Positions 56,692 to 64,000 of a DNA stretch of 64,000 nucleotides are shown one piece after another. The stretch spans positions 117,684-181,683 of the forward strand of contig SHMX01000006.1 in NCBI GenBank assembly GCA_008080745.1. The letters are read 5' to 3'. The notes under the pieces were generated by a model. The model saw nothing but the letters and a program-made list of their open reading frames with translations. It searched no databases and was not told the origin of the DNA. The stretch is from Candidatus Thorarchaeota archaeon. GTDB lineage: Archaea; Asgardarchaeota; Thorarchaeia; Thorarchaeales; Thorarchaeaceae. Made by a program: the position numbers and the translations under genes. The first letter of the stretch is position 1. Every line of letters starts with the position of its first letter.

Positions 56692-57282
56692 CTACAGAAA
56701 GTGTAGTGAACTCCATTTTTCAAAAGATTGGTAGAATTGATCCATTTCCTTTTGCAGCTCAGATACATACTTTTTTCCGGTGACTGTCTGAATTAAAGGT
56801 TGAATTATTTCCTGTAGTTCCTGTGCTTTTTCAACAGCACTATCGAAGTTTATCCCATCCCTATGAACTCTATAGCACACCTCACGGATGAGCCCATATG
56901 CCCCCAGAGTCTGCAATTTATCTGCATCAAAAACAATCTTAGCTTCAATTGTCTTCGCATTTGAGATTGTTTCTGGCTCAACGCATTCTACACAATGAAT
57001 TATTGCAAGACGCAGATTCAAATCCAAATTTATGGATTTCAGGAAGGAATCGACATCATCCACCCGTTCTGGATGATATTGATGAAGCAGAGCTCCCAGT
57101 CTAGATACTAAAACATTTGCGGACTCTTCTTTCGCTAGATGTATTGCTAGTTTTTCGGTTCGTTTAGCATGAGAGCGTCCATGAGTATAATCTAGAGAGT
57201 CATAAATCCGATATGCAAACTCAATAATCGCATTCTCTTGATGATCTGTTATCATAGTACCAACCATATCATTTTGCAGCAT
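56692..57282 (-). CDS. HD-domain phosphohydrolase-like protein
   Basis: A helical protein with HD-superfamily features: THGRSHAKRTEKLAIHLA, ALLHQYHPERVDD, and VFDADKLQTLGAYGLIRE, a phrase typical of small HD hydrolases acting on nucleotides. The central motif reads HQ rather than HD, so the metal site may be altered or shifted to neighbouring His/Asp residues. The start is uncertain: ATG 57282, 57267 or 57255; upstream TTG 57330 would add a hydrophobic stretch that does not fit. It stands alone with 380 bases upstream. Confidence 0.72.
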   Translation of the reverse strand: MLQNDMVGTMITDHQENAIIEFAYRIYDSLDYTHGRSHAKRTEKLAIHLAKEESANVLVSRLGALLHQYHPERVDDVDSFLKSINLDLNLRLAIIHCVECVEPETISNAKTIEAKIVFDADKLQTLGAYGLIREVCYRVHRDGINFDSAVEKAQELQEIIQPLIQTVTGKKYVSELQKEMDQFYQSFEKWSSLHFL

Positions 57283-57669
57283 TTCAATCTGGTTATTAAC
57301 CGAAAAAACTAGAAAGAGAATCAAAACCAAGCATGTAATACTTTTTGTTTAGATACTACACTGAATTATGAAGAAAAATTGCTAATACAGGTTATTAATA
57401 GTTTTGATTGCGTTGCATCTCTATTTTATCATCAGTCAATTCAGAGGAGCAGAGATAAATGCCGTCTAATTATTCATGTAATTCCGTCGATTGACACATT
57501 GCCTTATTCCTAGTTATACATCAGTTAATGGTCCTTTATGATTGCTACCAGTCTAATTCCCGATAACAGAATAGTGATATTTTAGAAATACTAAGAAATC
57601 TATAAGATAGAACTTCATCTCAAGATTCTTAAGCAAGTGTACTAAAATATAGTTAAGAGAGTAACAAGA
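57283..57669. other. Intergenic region between HD and PAC2 genes
   Basis: No convincing gene or structured RNA is seen on either strand. A TATA-like AAAATATAG at about 57643-57651 lies 20 bases before the PAC2 ATG, suggesting a very short leader for that gene. Confidence 0.4.
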
Positions 57670-58446
57670 ATGAGCGAGAGTGAGAAGAAAGATATTGGAG
57701 CTCCAATTGTGAAAGTACACCAGACAGCTGAATTAGAAATAGAAAACCCACTATTGGTTTTTGGCTTTCCATCAGCTGGACTTGTTGGAACTATAGCAGC
57801 GAATTATCTAGTAGAGCAATATGACATGAAACAGATAGCACATGTGCGTTCGAGATTTATACCTTCTGCGGCGATATTCATTGATGGATTACTTAGACAT
57901 CCATTCAGAATTTATGCAGACGATGAAAAGAAACTACTTGTTGCAGTATGCGAAGTTCCCATTGATGAACAAGGAATCTCAGACATAAGTGAAAGAGTCT
58001 TGGATTGGGCTAGAAACAAAGGAGTAACTGAAACTGTGATTCTGGATGGAATACCTGTTCAAGGAATTCCCCGTGAACGAAAAGTACTCTTCGCTGCAGA
58101 GGAAGAGAAGATAAAGGAACTAGAGAAGATAGAGGACTTGGAGATACTCCAAAAAGGAATTATCACTGGTATTGCTGGAGCGTTACTTGCAGATACGCTA
58201 TCACGTGATATGGTTGGATTTGCTTTTCTAACTCCAACTATGGCGCAACTGCCAGACCCAGAAGGAGCAATGGAGATTCTGCAGGTTATCGATAAACTCT
58301 ATGAGTTTGGAATAGATATGACTAAGATAAAGAAACATGCAGAAGAAGTGAAAGAGAAGCTAAAAGAGATGGCACAGCAGGTCCAATCAATGAAGCAAGA
58401 TCGGTCAGGTGGAGAAAGCAAAGATTACACTAGATATTACGCCTAA
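57670..58446 (+). CDS. PAC2-family proteasome assembly chaperone-like protein
   Basis: Archaeal PAC2-family protein (PbaA/PbaB group): LLVFGFPSAGLVGTIAANYL, DGIPVQGIPRERKVLFAA, and GIITGIAGALLADT are family text. Archaeal PAC2 proteins assist or regulate the 20S proteasome. After a helical region (about 205-240) the protein ends in YTRYYA, and the final YYA fits the HbYX rule (hydrophobic, Tyr, any residue) by which activators and chaperones dock onto the proteasome alpha ring. The ATG at 57670 has only weak AGAG upstream. It is convergent with the GT-C-like gene over a hairpin. Confidence 0.85.
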   Translation: MSESEKKDIGAPIVKVHQTAELEIENPLLVFGFPSAGLVGTIAANYLVEQYDMKQIAHVRSRFIPSAAIFIDGLLRHPFRIYADDEKKLLVAVCEVPIDEQGISDISERVLDWARNKGVTETVILDGIPVQGIPRERKVLFAAEEEKIKELEKIEDLEILQKGIITGIAGALLADTLSRDMVGFAFLTPTMAQLPDPEGAMEILQVIDKLYEFGIDMTKIKKHAEEVKEKLKEMAQQVQSMKQDRSGGESKDYTRYYA

Positions 58447-58474
58447 AGGAAAAGGGGGAGCACTCCCTTCCTTT
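58445..58474. terminator. Imperfect hairpin between convergent genes
   Basis: AAAGGAA (58445 onward) plus GGGA pairs with TCCC plus TTCCTTT across a GCAC loop, with a small bulge. It fills the 26 bases between the PAC2 stop and the GT-C-like gene stop, so it may terminate both transcripts. Confidence 0.5.
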
Positions 58475-60008
58475 ACCACACCCAAATTCCAATAAGCTGC
58501 ATAATAGCTGCTTGAACAAATACCAGCATAAGAAGAATAATCCAATCCCTTCTGCAAATTTTCTTTTCTTTTAGATAATAGATAACGGGCATCAATACAA
58601 CAGGTAAAATGAACATGCATATTCTCGCGGTTTCACCCTTTTTTGGAGCACCAGTCATAAAAAGAAGTAGAATAGCAAAAACACTTGCCAGTAGAAGTGA
58701 TAGAAGTTCAGCTGATAATTCATTATCCTGATTCTGTTTTAGTAGTTGATATCCAAATAACGAGAGTGCTGTAAGAATAGGACCATAGAAAACAAGTATA
58801 TCCATTACATTTTGTATACGTGTTACAAAGTAGTTGAGAGGGTTATCAAATAGCATGAAACCGTTCGGATTCTCTGCATTAGTAGCATGAAGAAATGAAT
58901 CAAGATAGTTGAAATCCAAGTAGATCCAAAGTGTGAGATATATTATTCCTACTAGAATGCCAATTACAATCAGGCAAGAAATGTTCTTTGAAAAAGAAAC
59001 AAAGTGTCTGATTATATCTGCATCTTCACGTGATTTCCAATACCGGATAATTTCGAAGAGGAAGAGAAAGAGTGCCATGTACACGAATAGAAACGAAGTG
59101 AACGAACCAAAGAAGAAAGCCAGTGTACTTCCAATAATACGAATTATAATTTTTTCATGGAGATAAAAATACAACAGCGCTGTTGCCCAAAGTGCGACGA
59201 AAGCATAGATATTAGCAAGGTAGTAAATCTGCACAGCAGGAAGTACAAGAAAAAGTAAGACTGCATATTCACTTGTTTTGGTATCGAAATACCTTCTATA
59301 GACACCGTAAAGAAACAACGAACTAAAGATGCTAGTAACCGCTGCAAGGGTAATTGCAATGACTCCAGGATCTTGAAAGAAGATACAGAATAGATAGATT
59401 GTCAAAACAGCAAAGGGTGGTTGTGTCTGAGCATGAGTGGTCAAGGAACCTTGATTTGAAACATAATTTCGTATGAAATATATTGGGTTTTCAATCAACA
59501 TGGCATCTGTTAGTATTTCACCCATTCCACCTATCGAAGAGTAAATCCCAGTTAACCAACCATGGATGAAGTTGGTAGACACAATAAGCATGAAACCGAA
59601 TAATGTGATTACAGGAAGGGGAGGAATTCTCCTCTCGGAATTATGAAAATAATACATTATTGCTAGAAATGAACCAACCACACCTAAGAAGACAACAATT
59701 TCGAGGGGGGACGGTATTGTTAGCTGACCCCATAACGGCCATAGATTATGACTTAGTCCAGGTTCTTGTTGACCTGGAGAGGATGTCCCAGGTGGAGGAT
59801 TGAGTGGGGTAGGATGAATACCATCAGGAGGGTTTTGTTGTATTCCACCACCTATAGGGAAAACTATACCAGAGAGAAGATAGTAAGTCCCAATGATAAT
59901 TGCAAAGAGGCCCATCACAAAAAGATAGTACTTGAAATGATATTTGTCAAAGATAGTTGAAATACACTGCTCTGAATCATCAGTTGACTCATTTATGGTT
60001 TCATTCAT
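58473..60008 (-). CDS. Polytopic GT-C-like membrane protein
   Basis: About 11-12 membrane helices. A proline-rich extracellular loop (about 55-85, with PTPLNPPPGTSSPG) follows the first helix. A second long loop contains EILTDAMLIENP and TTHAQTQPPFAVL, which resembles the QPP-type motif of mannosyl- and arabinosyl-transferases of the GT-C fold. The acid in the early loop is less clear than in classical members, so the enzymatic role is unsure. The ATG at 60008 with GAGGT 12 bases upstream is preferred to ATG 60074; a TATA-like CCTATATAG at about 60045 sits just upstream. Likely handles a lipid-linked sugar at the surface (inference). Confidence 0.6.
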   Translation of the reverse strand: MNETINESTDDSEQCISTIFDKYHFKYYLFVMGLFAIIIGTYYLLSGIVFPIGGGIQQNPPDGIHPTPLNPPPGTSSPGQQEPGLSHNLWPLWGQLTIPSPLEIVVFLGVVGSFLAIMYYFHNSERRIPPLPVITLFGFMLIVSTNFIHGWLTGIYSSIGGMGEILTDAMLIENPIYFIRNYVSNQGSLTTHAQTQPPFAVLTIYLFCIFFQDPGVIAITLAAVTSIFSSLFLYGVYRRYFDTKTSEYAVLLFLVLPAVQIYYLANIYAFVALWATALLYFYLHEKIIIRIIGSTLAFFFGSFTSFLFVYMALFLFLFEIIRYWKSREDADIIRHFVSFSKNISCLIVIGILVGIIYLTLWIYLDFNYLDSFLHATNAENPNGFMLFDNPLNYFVTRIQNVMDILVFYGPILTALSLFGYQLLKQNQDNELSAELLSLLLASVFAILLLFMTGAPKKGETARICMFILPVVLMPVIYYLKEKKICRRDWIILLMLVFVQAAIMQLIGIWVW

Positions 60009-60097
60009 TGTTGGGCGTACCTCAAGTAGAGTTTGAGTAGTTACTATATAGGGATACGCCGAAATCATACCCAAATCTATACCAAATCATACCGAAA

Positions 60098-60526
60098 TCA
60101 TTCAAGACTTAGATATAGCAGGACTATCAATGCAATAGTTGTGAAAACATTTGGTATTACAACAAATGGGCCAAGACCGATTTCCTGAAATCCAAAGAGA
60201 ACATGGACAAAAGGATTTGCGGTAATCGCGTATAGCAGTAGGACAAACATAACTACTATTAGACCCATAGTAAATTCAGACTTGATTTTTCGATAAAGTG
60301 TGATATAGATGACTAAGAGATAAGATGCCATTATAGTGTTAGCAAAGGAGGCAGCTGTAGTTACCATCATAAAGATGGGCATGAGATTATTTGGAGGCGG
60401 TGGGAGTGGGACTGGGCTACCAGGCGGACGAATCAAGGTTAGTGATAGCACCGCTCCCAGAATAGCGGCCGCAATGGTTATTATTCCAAGCAAAATGATT
60501 GTAGTTTTATTATTCAATATATTCAC
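60098..60526 (-). CDS. Four-helix membrane protein paired with a winged-helix regulator
   Basis: A 142-residue protein with four likely membrane helices (about 10-30, 48-72, 84-105 and 118-140), with a proline-rich loop (LPPPPNN) after the first. No known family. The GTG at 60526 starts 4 bases after the stop of the winged-helix gene, so the two are cotranscribed. Archaeal pairs of an ArsR-like regulator and a small membrane protein often act as a sensor module; here the membrane protein could sense a signal (inference). Confidence 0.7.
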   Translation of the reverse strand: MNILNNKTTIILLGIITIAAAILGAVLSLTLIRPPGSPVPLPPPPNNLMPIFMMVTTAASFANTIMASYLLVIYITLYRKIKSEFTMGLIVVMFVLLLYAITANPFVHVLFGFQEIGLGPFVVIPNVFTTIALIVLLYLSLE

Positions 60527-60529
60527 TTC

Positions 60530-60814
60530 CTACGTTGAGGCACGCACCTGATTCCAGATAGACTCGAATTGCTCATAGCTTGCTTCCATATCTCGAGTTA
60601 GAAAATAGAGGGTTCCATATCCATTACCTTGGGATACAATAACTCCATTATCCATTAGAACTTCCAGATGATGTCTAATAGTCTTATAATCAAGATCTAA
60701 CAATTCAGTCAATTGATTTGCATTATAGGGACGTTCGTTTAGTGTCATGATGATTCGAGCTCTATTCACTCCTCCGCGTGTACCAGCAATTAGCCACCAG
60801 AGAATTCTCTTCAC
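60530..60814 (-). CDS. Winged-helix (ArsR-like) transcription regulator
   Basis: A 94-residue winged-helix DNA-binding protein: RARIIMTLNERPYNANQLTELLDLDYKTIRHHLEVLMDNGVIVSQ has the helix-turn-helix and wing order, with YKTIRHHLEVL as recognition helix. It lacks metal-binding cysteines, so it is not a classical ArsR metal sensor. The GTG start has AGGGATGAT about 9 bases upstream. It is the first gene of a two-gene operon with a membrane protein. Probably autoregulatory. Confidence 0.85.
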   Translation of the reverse strand: MKRILWWLIAGTRGGVNRARIIMTLNERPYNANQLTELLDLDYKTIRHHLEVLMDNGVIVSQGNGYGTLYFLTRDMEASYEQFESIWNQVRAST

Positions 60815-60895
60815 AATGAATCATCCCTTTAGAATCAATACCATTCTGAATATGGGATTGTCATCATAACATCTTTTTAGATTCTTTGGAATTGT

Positions 60896-61216
60896 TCAAT
60901 CATTCTCATTAAATGATCTAGCAGTAAACATTCTACATTCATTGCAGATAATCTCATAATCCCAGTACGAGTCGCCAGAGTGCGTACTTACAGACCATTG
61001 TGCATAGATGACCAATACGTTATCACTCCCACAGTTTTTGCAACCATGCATGTGCAATCTATCCTTACAGGGATGTTCTTCTAATGGAACTCCAGAACCT
61101 CTGAAAACCATACCTAGCCAAGTGTTCTCCTCATCGGGAACCAGGCCCTTAGAAAATGCAGTTGCATAGTCTTTCTGGGCGATTCTAGGGGACTCTTGAA
61201 CGGTTTCGTAGAACAT
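60896..61216 (-). CDS. Zinc-ribbon protein of unknown function
   Basis: A 106-residue protein with two cysteine pairs (C59/C62 in HGCKNCGSDN and C91/C94 in IICNEC) that make a zinc ribbon, plus C50. The N-terminal half is unfamiliar. GGTGA lies 6 bases before the ATG. Zinc ribbons commonly mediate protein or nucleic-acid binding. No family can be named. Confidence 0.68.
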   Translation of the reverse strand: MFYETVQESPRIAQKDYATAFSKGLVPDEENTWLGMVFRGSGVPLEEHPCKDRLHMHGCKNCGSDNVLVIYAQWSVSTHSGDSYWDYEIICNECRMFTARSFNEND

Positions 61217-61372
61217 TGGAATTCACCAAATTCTATGATTACTGCTCTTATCCATCTTCCGAATCACAACACGGAAGACGAGTATAACCCAATCAAACAA
61301 GTTACACCAGAATCATAATATTGTAGACTAGTAAGAGTGATATGCAGTAATCAATCCGTTTGTGTGGGAAAA

Positions 61373-62119
61373 ATGGTCCTTCTGATATTTGGAGATGTAA
61401 ACACCATCGATGTGGTTATGGCATTTGCTACAGGTTTAGTAGCATCTCTAACCATCTCATTAGCGTACAAGATATCTGAAGCAGGCCAGCCAAATTGGAT
61501 TCCTAGAAAACTAGTTCATATACTAATGGGATCGATTATTGCATTCACTGTCGTCACTTATTCTAATCTCAGTGGTCCAACCTTAGCTGCAGGTATTTTC
61601 TTTACCGTACTCATGTTTGCCTGGGCTCACAAGCACGATCTTATTATGCAACTACTCGGAGCCGGAAGTCGAGAAAATGAGAGTAAATTGAATACATTCG
61701 CCTCCGGAATTATGGGTCTAACAGGGTTTGGTACAGCATTTCTTGTCTTTCAGGCAAGACCGGAAATTTTCGTTGCTGCTATTTTAGCAGTCGCCTGGGG
61801 CGATGCTGCAGGAGAAGTCTTTGGTAGGACTTATGGGACCAAGCTTATCAAGAAACGAATAGGAAGTAAATCATTCGAGGGAACTATAAGCGTATTTTTG
61901 TTTTCACTATTATCCCTCTGTGTGGCAATAGTTTTCTATTCTGATGCCTGTGTTCTCTGCGTATTGCCTCAATTGATAGTTATAGCTGCTACTATTGCCT
62001 TTGTTGAGCTGGTTAGTATTGGCTGGACAGATAATTTCCTCATCCCCATAGTTACTGCGATTCTCATGTGGCAGATGTTATTTCCTAGCATGCCTTTACT
62101 ACCTCTACCCGTAAGTTAG
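61373..62119 (+). CDS. Dolichol/phytol kinase-family CTP-dependent lipid kinase-like protein
   Basis: Integral membrane protein of the COG0170 family (dolichol kinase SEC59, phytol kinase VTE5, DAG kinase DGK1). Motifs: IPRKLVHILMGS near the start, WGDAAGEVFGRTYGTK in the middle and KSFEGTISV, which bind CTP or nucleotide and metal. The expected reaction is phosphorylation of a polyprenol, phytol-like alcohol or diacylglycerol, which in archaea would supply or recycle polyprenyl phosphate carriers. The ATG at 61373 with GGGA upstream is preferred to the GTG at 61337. It has about seven helices. It fits the lipid-carrier theme elsewhere in the window. Confidence 0.82.
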   Translation: MVLLIFGDVNTIDVVMAFATGLVASLTISLAYKISEAGQPNWIPRKLVHILMGSIIAFTVVTYSNLSGPTLAAGIFFTVLMFAWAHKHDLIMQLLGAGSRENESKLNTFASGIMGLTGFGTAFLVFQARPEIFVAAILAVAWGDAAGEVFGRTYGTKLIKKRIGSKSFEGTISVFLFSLLSLCVAIVFYSDACVLCVLPQLIVIAATIAFVELVSIGWTDNFLIPIVTAILMWQMLFPSMPLLPLPVS

Positions 62120-62183
62120 TTCCTTAGATTTTGCTTTAACCGATAAGACAATTCAGAAAGAATTGAGTTATGAGAGATATATA

Positions 62184-62795
62184 TCATATAGTATAGATTG
62201 TTTCAGCACCTTCATTTCTTGTGTATACTTTTTTCATTTTGGCCAATTGTTCTAATTTTTCTCGTGCCGTTTCAATTGAAATATTCAGATGAGCTCCTAC
62301 ACCTCGTGGTGTGACATGTCCCTTTAGAGAGATATACTTAGCAACATTCTGAAGATCTCTAGGCAAAGAAAGTATACTTATTCCATCAAGGGATTCAATA
62401 ATTGGCAATTCTTTCATTTTAGTTTGGGTAGCACCAAAAATCTCTTCCAAGATATCGTTAAAACTCTGAAAAGTTTCAGAGCTATGGCCTGCTTTGAGAA
62501 TTTTATCAGAAAATCTTCCAATAAACAATAAGGCAATCTCCCTGAGTAGATTTCGAGAAATATCCTTGTCTTTATCAGTTATTGCCATAACTTGAATGGG
62601 GGACATATGAAAAATGTGAATATGAATGGTATCTATCTTCACATAGGTAATTCTCTTTCCTATAACTTCAAGACTAAAGCCGGATATTGCAGTCAAGAAA
62701 CCACTAACTAGTGTAGGATCGGGATGTGTACCGACATATGCTTTGTCATAGAGAGATACGCCACCTTCATTGAATATGAAAATAGATCGTAACAC
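62184..62795 (-). CDS. Longin-like domain protein with C-terminal winged helix
   Basis: Residues 1-130 look like a longin/roadblock-type domain: RSIFIFNEGGVSLYDK, LVSGFLTAISGFSLEVIG, IHIHIFHMSPIQVMAITD, then helices. Residues about 140-203 form a winged helix: DLQNVAKYISLKGHVTPRGV then HLNISIETAREKLEQLAKM. The join of a eukaryote-style longin domain to a DNA-binding domain is unusual. Translation likely restarts at GTG 62795 (GAGGGTGG 9 bases upstream, within and just after the ParA end), giving a normal domain start; ATG 62813 would overlap ParA by 17 bases. It probably pairs with the ParA-like ATPase (inference). Confidence 0.7.
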   Translation of the reverse strand: MLRSIFIFNEGGVSLYDKAYVGTHPDPTLVSGFLTAISGFSLEVIGKRITYVKIDTIHIHIFHMSPIQVMAITDKDKDISRNLLREIALLFIGRFSDKILKAGHSSETFQSFNDILEEIFGATQTKMKELPIIESLDGISILSLPRDLQNVAKYISLKGHVTPRGVGAHLNISIETAREKLEQLAKMKKVYTRNEGAETIYTI

Positions 62796-62796
62796 T

Positions 62797-63594
62797 CTAA
62801 TTCCCACCCTCATTTTTCCCAAGGTTGAGTAGTAATTTATTTGCTATAATCTTCAAATCAGATACAAAATCAATTTCAGGTTTTGAAATTGCGTGTACTT
62901 CTACACCCATAGTCATGGCTACTTCAGGAGAATATACAAAGTATCCTAGAATATCAGCATCTGAACCAAACGAATTTTTCACAGTATTCACTATTGTGGT
63001 TTCCATGGAGTTCAACAAAGGTCTTGGTATTTTGTTGAGAAGATAGGAAACGGTCTTGTCTAATGGTCTATATAGCTTCTCATTTAGTTGTACTGTGCCA
63101 TTTAGATCAAAATTATCTACTTTACAGATATTTAGAACATGGTCTGATGAAACGATAGCATTTACAGTACTCGGTTGAGCACCTGATGCTAGATCAAAAA
63201 TTAATATATCAAATCCATCTTTTTGAAGTGCATCTCTAAGATGCAAAATTCTTGAGAGTGCTTTTTTATGCCATTCTCTATCTTTGGATGTATATTCTTG
63301 AATTATATCAATATCTTGATTTGCTACACCCAAATGTAGTTTACCTTTAAGACCCAAAGCTGATGACATGTCGATTAGAAGTTCTTGATAATCTAGTTCC
63401 TCTGATAGGTACTGCCCAACAAAATATTTTGGAGATTCGACTCTAAAAATAGTATGTAGGCTAGGAGCCCAAGTATCCATATCCAGTAGTACGACATCAT
63501 AGCCTCTCTGGGCAAGAATTGCAGCTATATTGGCACTTAGGGTAGTTCTTCCGGTTCCACCCTTATAGCTATGAAGAGCAATACTCTTAATCAT
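62797..63594 (-). CDS. ParA/MinD-family ATPase
   Basis: A deviant Walker A P-loop, YKGGTGRTTLSANIA (KGGTGRTT, about residues 10-24), and the switch regions LLDMDTWAP and ILIFDLASGAQPS place it in the ParA/MinD family of dimerising positioning ATPases. It lacks the usual C-terminal membrane-targeting helix of MinD. Family members distribute DNA, protein complexes or surface machines along the cell. The gene is followed directly by the longin-winged-helix gene with overlapping or touching ends. The ATG at 63594 has no strong ribosome site. Confidence 0.87.
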   Translation of the reverse strand: MIKSIALHSYKGGTGRTTLSANIAAILAQRGYDVVLLDMDTWAPSLHTIFRVESPKYFVGQYLSEELDYQELLIDMSSALGLKGKLHLGVANQDIDIIQEYTSKDREWHKKALSRILHLRDALQKDGFDILIFDLASGAQPSTVNAIVSSDHVLNICKVDNFDLNGTVQLNEKLYRPLDKTVSYLLNKIPRPLLNSMETTIVNTVKNSFGSDADILGYFVYSPEVAMTMGVEVHAISKPEIDFVSDLKIIANKLLLNLGKNEGGN

Positions 63595-64000
63595 AGTTAA
63601 TTATTTTCACTTATGTTATTTATATCTGACAGTATAGCAGATATGGTCTACCGTTGTACAGAGCTTGGACAAAGTTGGACAGGTGTCCTCATCTGCTGTC
63701 TGTTTCCTGCTTCATTGAGGCTGCATCACTGGTCACAGAGGACTGGTGTTGTCTTACTTCCTCTTCACAGGCTTTTTGTGCCTCCGTGCAACTCACGGCG
63801 GCATACTTATCTTAGACATGATTCCTAATAACCCCCCTTCTGATGGTATCTGCACACACTCCCGGTGGCCGAGCTGCCGGTGCTACCGTATACAGGTCAA
63901 TATATCAAAGAGTCAATTGATATATGTCCAAAAGATATGAGTACGAGTGCGTATACTATTTTTGTAGGACAAGATGAATCGAGACAAACTAGTCACTTAG
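63595..64000. other. Non-coding right end, G+C-richer stretch
   Basis: No convincing gene: the longest frames (such as 63613-63828 on the plus strand) have odd composition and no ribosome site. The stretch at about 63640-63900 is clearly richer in G+C than other intergenic DNA here and contains hairpins such as CCGTG-CAACT-CACGG (63784-63798) and CCGGTGGC...GCCGG. It may hold a structured RNA or the decayed end of another element. Confidence 0.35.

Noticed and set aside
63613..63940. Plus-strand frames of 64-71 codons near the right end
   Set aside because: They overlap each other, lack ribosome sites and have a composition unlike the neighbouring genes.
1..64000. tRNA genes, rRNA genes or CRISPR arrays
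   Set aside because: I looked for T-arm type motifs such as GGTTCGAATCC and for regular direct repeats and found none that fold or repeat as required.

Overview
The window looks like chromosomal DNA of an archaeon, most likely an Asgard archaeon of the Thorarchaeota type (inference). The supporting signs are AT-rich DNA (roughly 40% G+C by eye), mixed ATG/GTG/TTG starts with GGAG/GGTG Shine-Dalgarno sites, an archaeal/eukaryotic-type tyrosyl-tRNA synthetase, an ADP-forming acyl-CoA synthetase alpha subunit, an archaeal PAC2 proteasome chaperone and very large serine/threonine-rich surface proteins. It also carries several eukaryote-like signalling folds: a degenerate Ras-like GTPase domain, longin-like domains and a PPP-family protein phosphatase. 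I found no rRNA, tRNA, CRISPR array, insertion sequence or prophage. Both ends run into neighbouring DNA.

Layout. 1-8 kb: a membrane-anchored surface protein, a PLP (fold type II) enzyme, an LRR protein, a TPR protein, the acyl-CoA synthetase alpha subunit (minus) and a polytopic glycosyltransferase-like protein. 8-11.2 kb: a PIN-domain fusion with a small acidic membrane protein, a cupin, and two overlapping tiny genes on the minus strand. 11.4-14 kb: a tight plus-strand cluster of pseudo-GTPase, SLOG/LOG-family protein and PPP phosphatase, which looks like a signalling operon. 14-18.9 kb: DUF362 protein, UbiA-type prenyltransferase resembling polyprenyl-phosphate phosphoribosyltransferase, PHP phosphoesterase, flippase-like membrane protein and tyrosyl-tRNA synthetase; several of these genes overlap or nearly touch. 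The run ends in a perfect hairpin shared with the opposing transcript.

18.9-37.8 kb is a minus-strand surface-protein block: a secreted metzincin-type metalloprotease, then two tandem paralogous giant proteins (2890 and 2626 residues) built from many Ig-like repeats. Each has one C-terminal membrane segment and a conserved cytoplasmic tail. The 2890-residue copy carries an NHL beta-propeller that its paralog lacks. 38.1-46.3 kb: a STAND-type NTPase with HEAT repeats, a methyltransferase-like protein, a REC-PAS-GAF-PAS-GAF-PAS-histidine kinase and an exonuclease III-family nuclease. 46.4-50.2 kb: an MFS-like transporter fused to a longin-like domain, a RelBE-like toxin-antitoxin pair, and a CPA2 antiporter preceded by an unlisted 57-residue membrane protein.

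50.5-64 kb holds mostly single genes: an AlkZ/YcaQ-type DNA glycosylase, alpha/beta hydrolase, phosphoribosyltransferase, ArsB/NhaD-type permease, iron-sulfur flavoprotein, M50 intramembrane protease, HD-domain protein, PAC2 protein with a C-terminal HbYX tail, GT-C-like membrane protein, winged-helix regulator with its membrane partner, zinc-ribbon protein and dolichol/phytol kinase-like enzyme. The last pair is a ParA/MinD ATPase overlapping a longin-winged-helix protein. The final 400 bases contain no convincing gene but are unusually G+C-rich.

Overall the window is rich in cell-surface assembly (giant adhesin-like proteins, surface protease, glycosyl and lipid-carrier enzymes, flippase) and in regulatory proteins that pair switch-like folds with enzymes. 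All functions are read from motifs and family knowledge; no searches were run.
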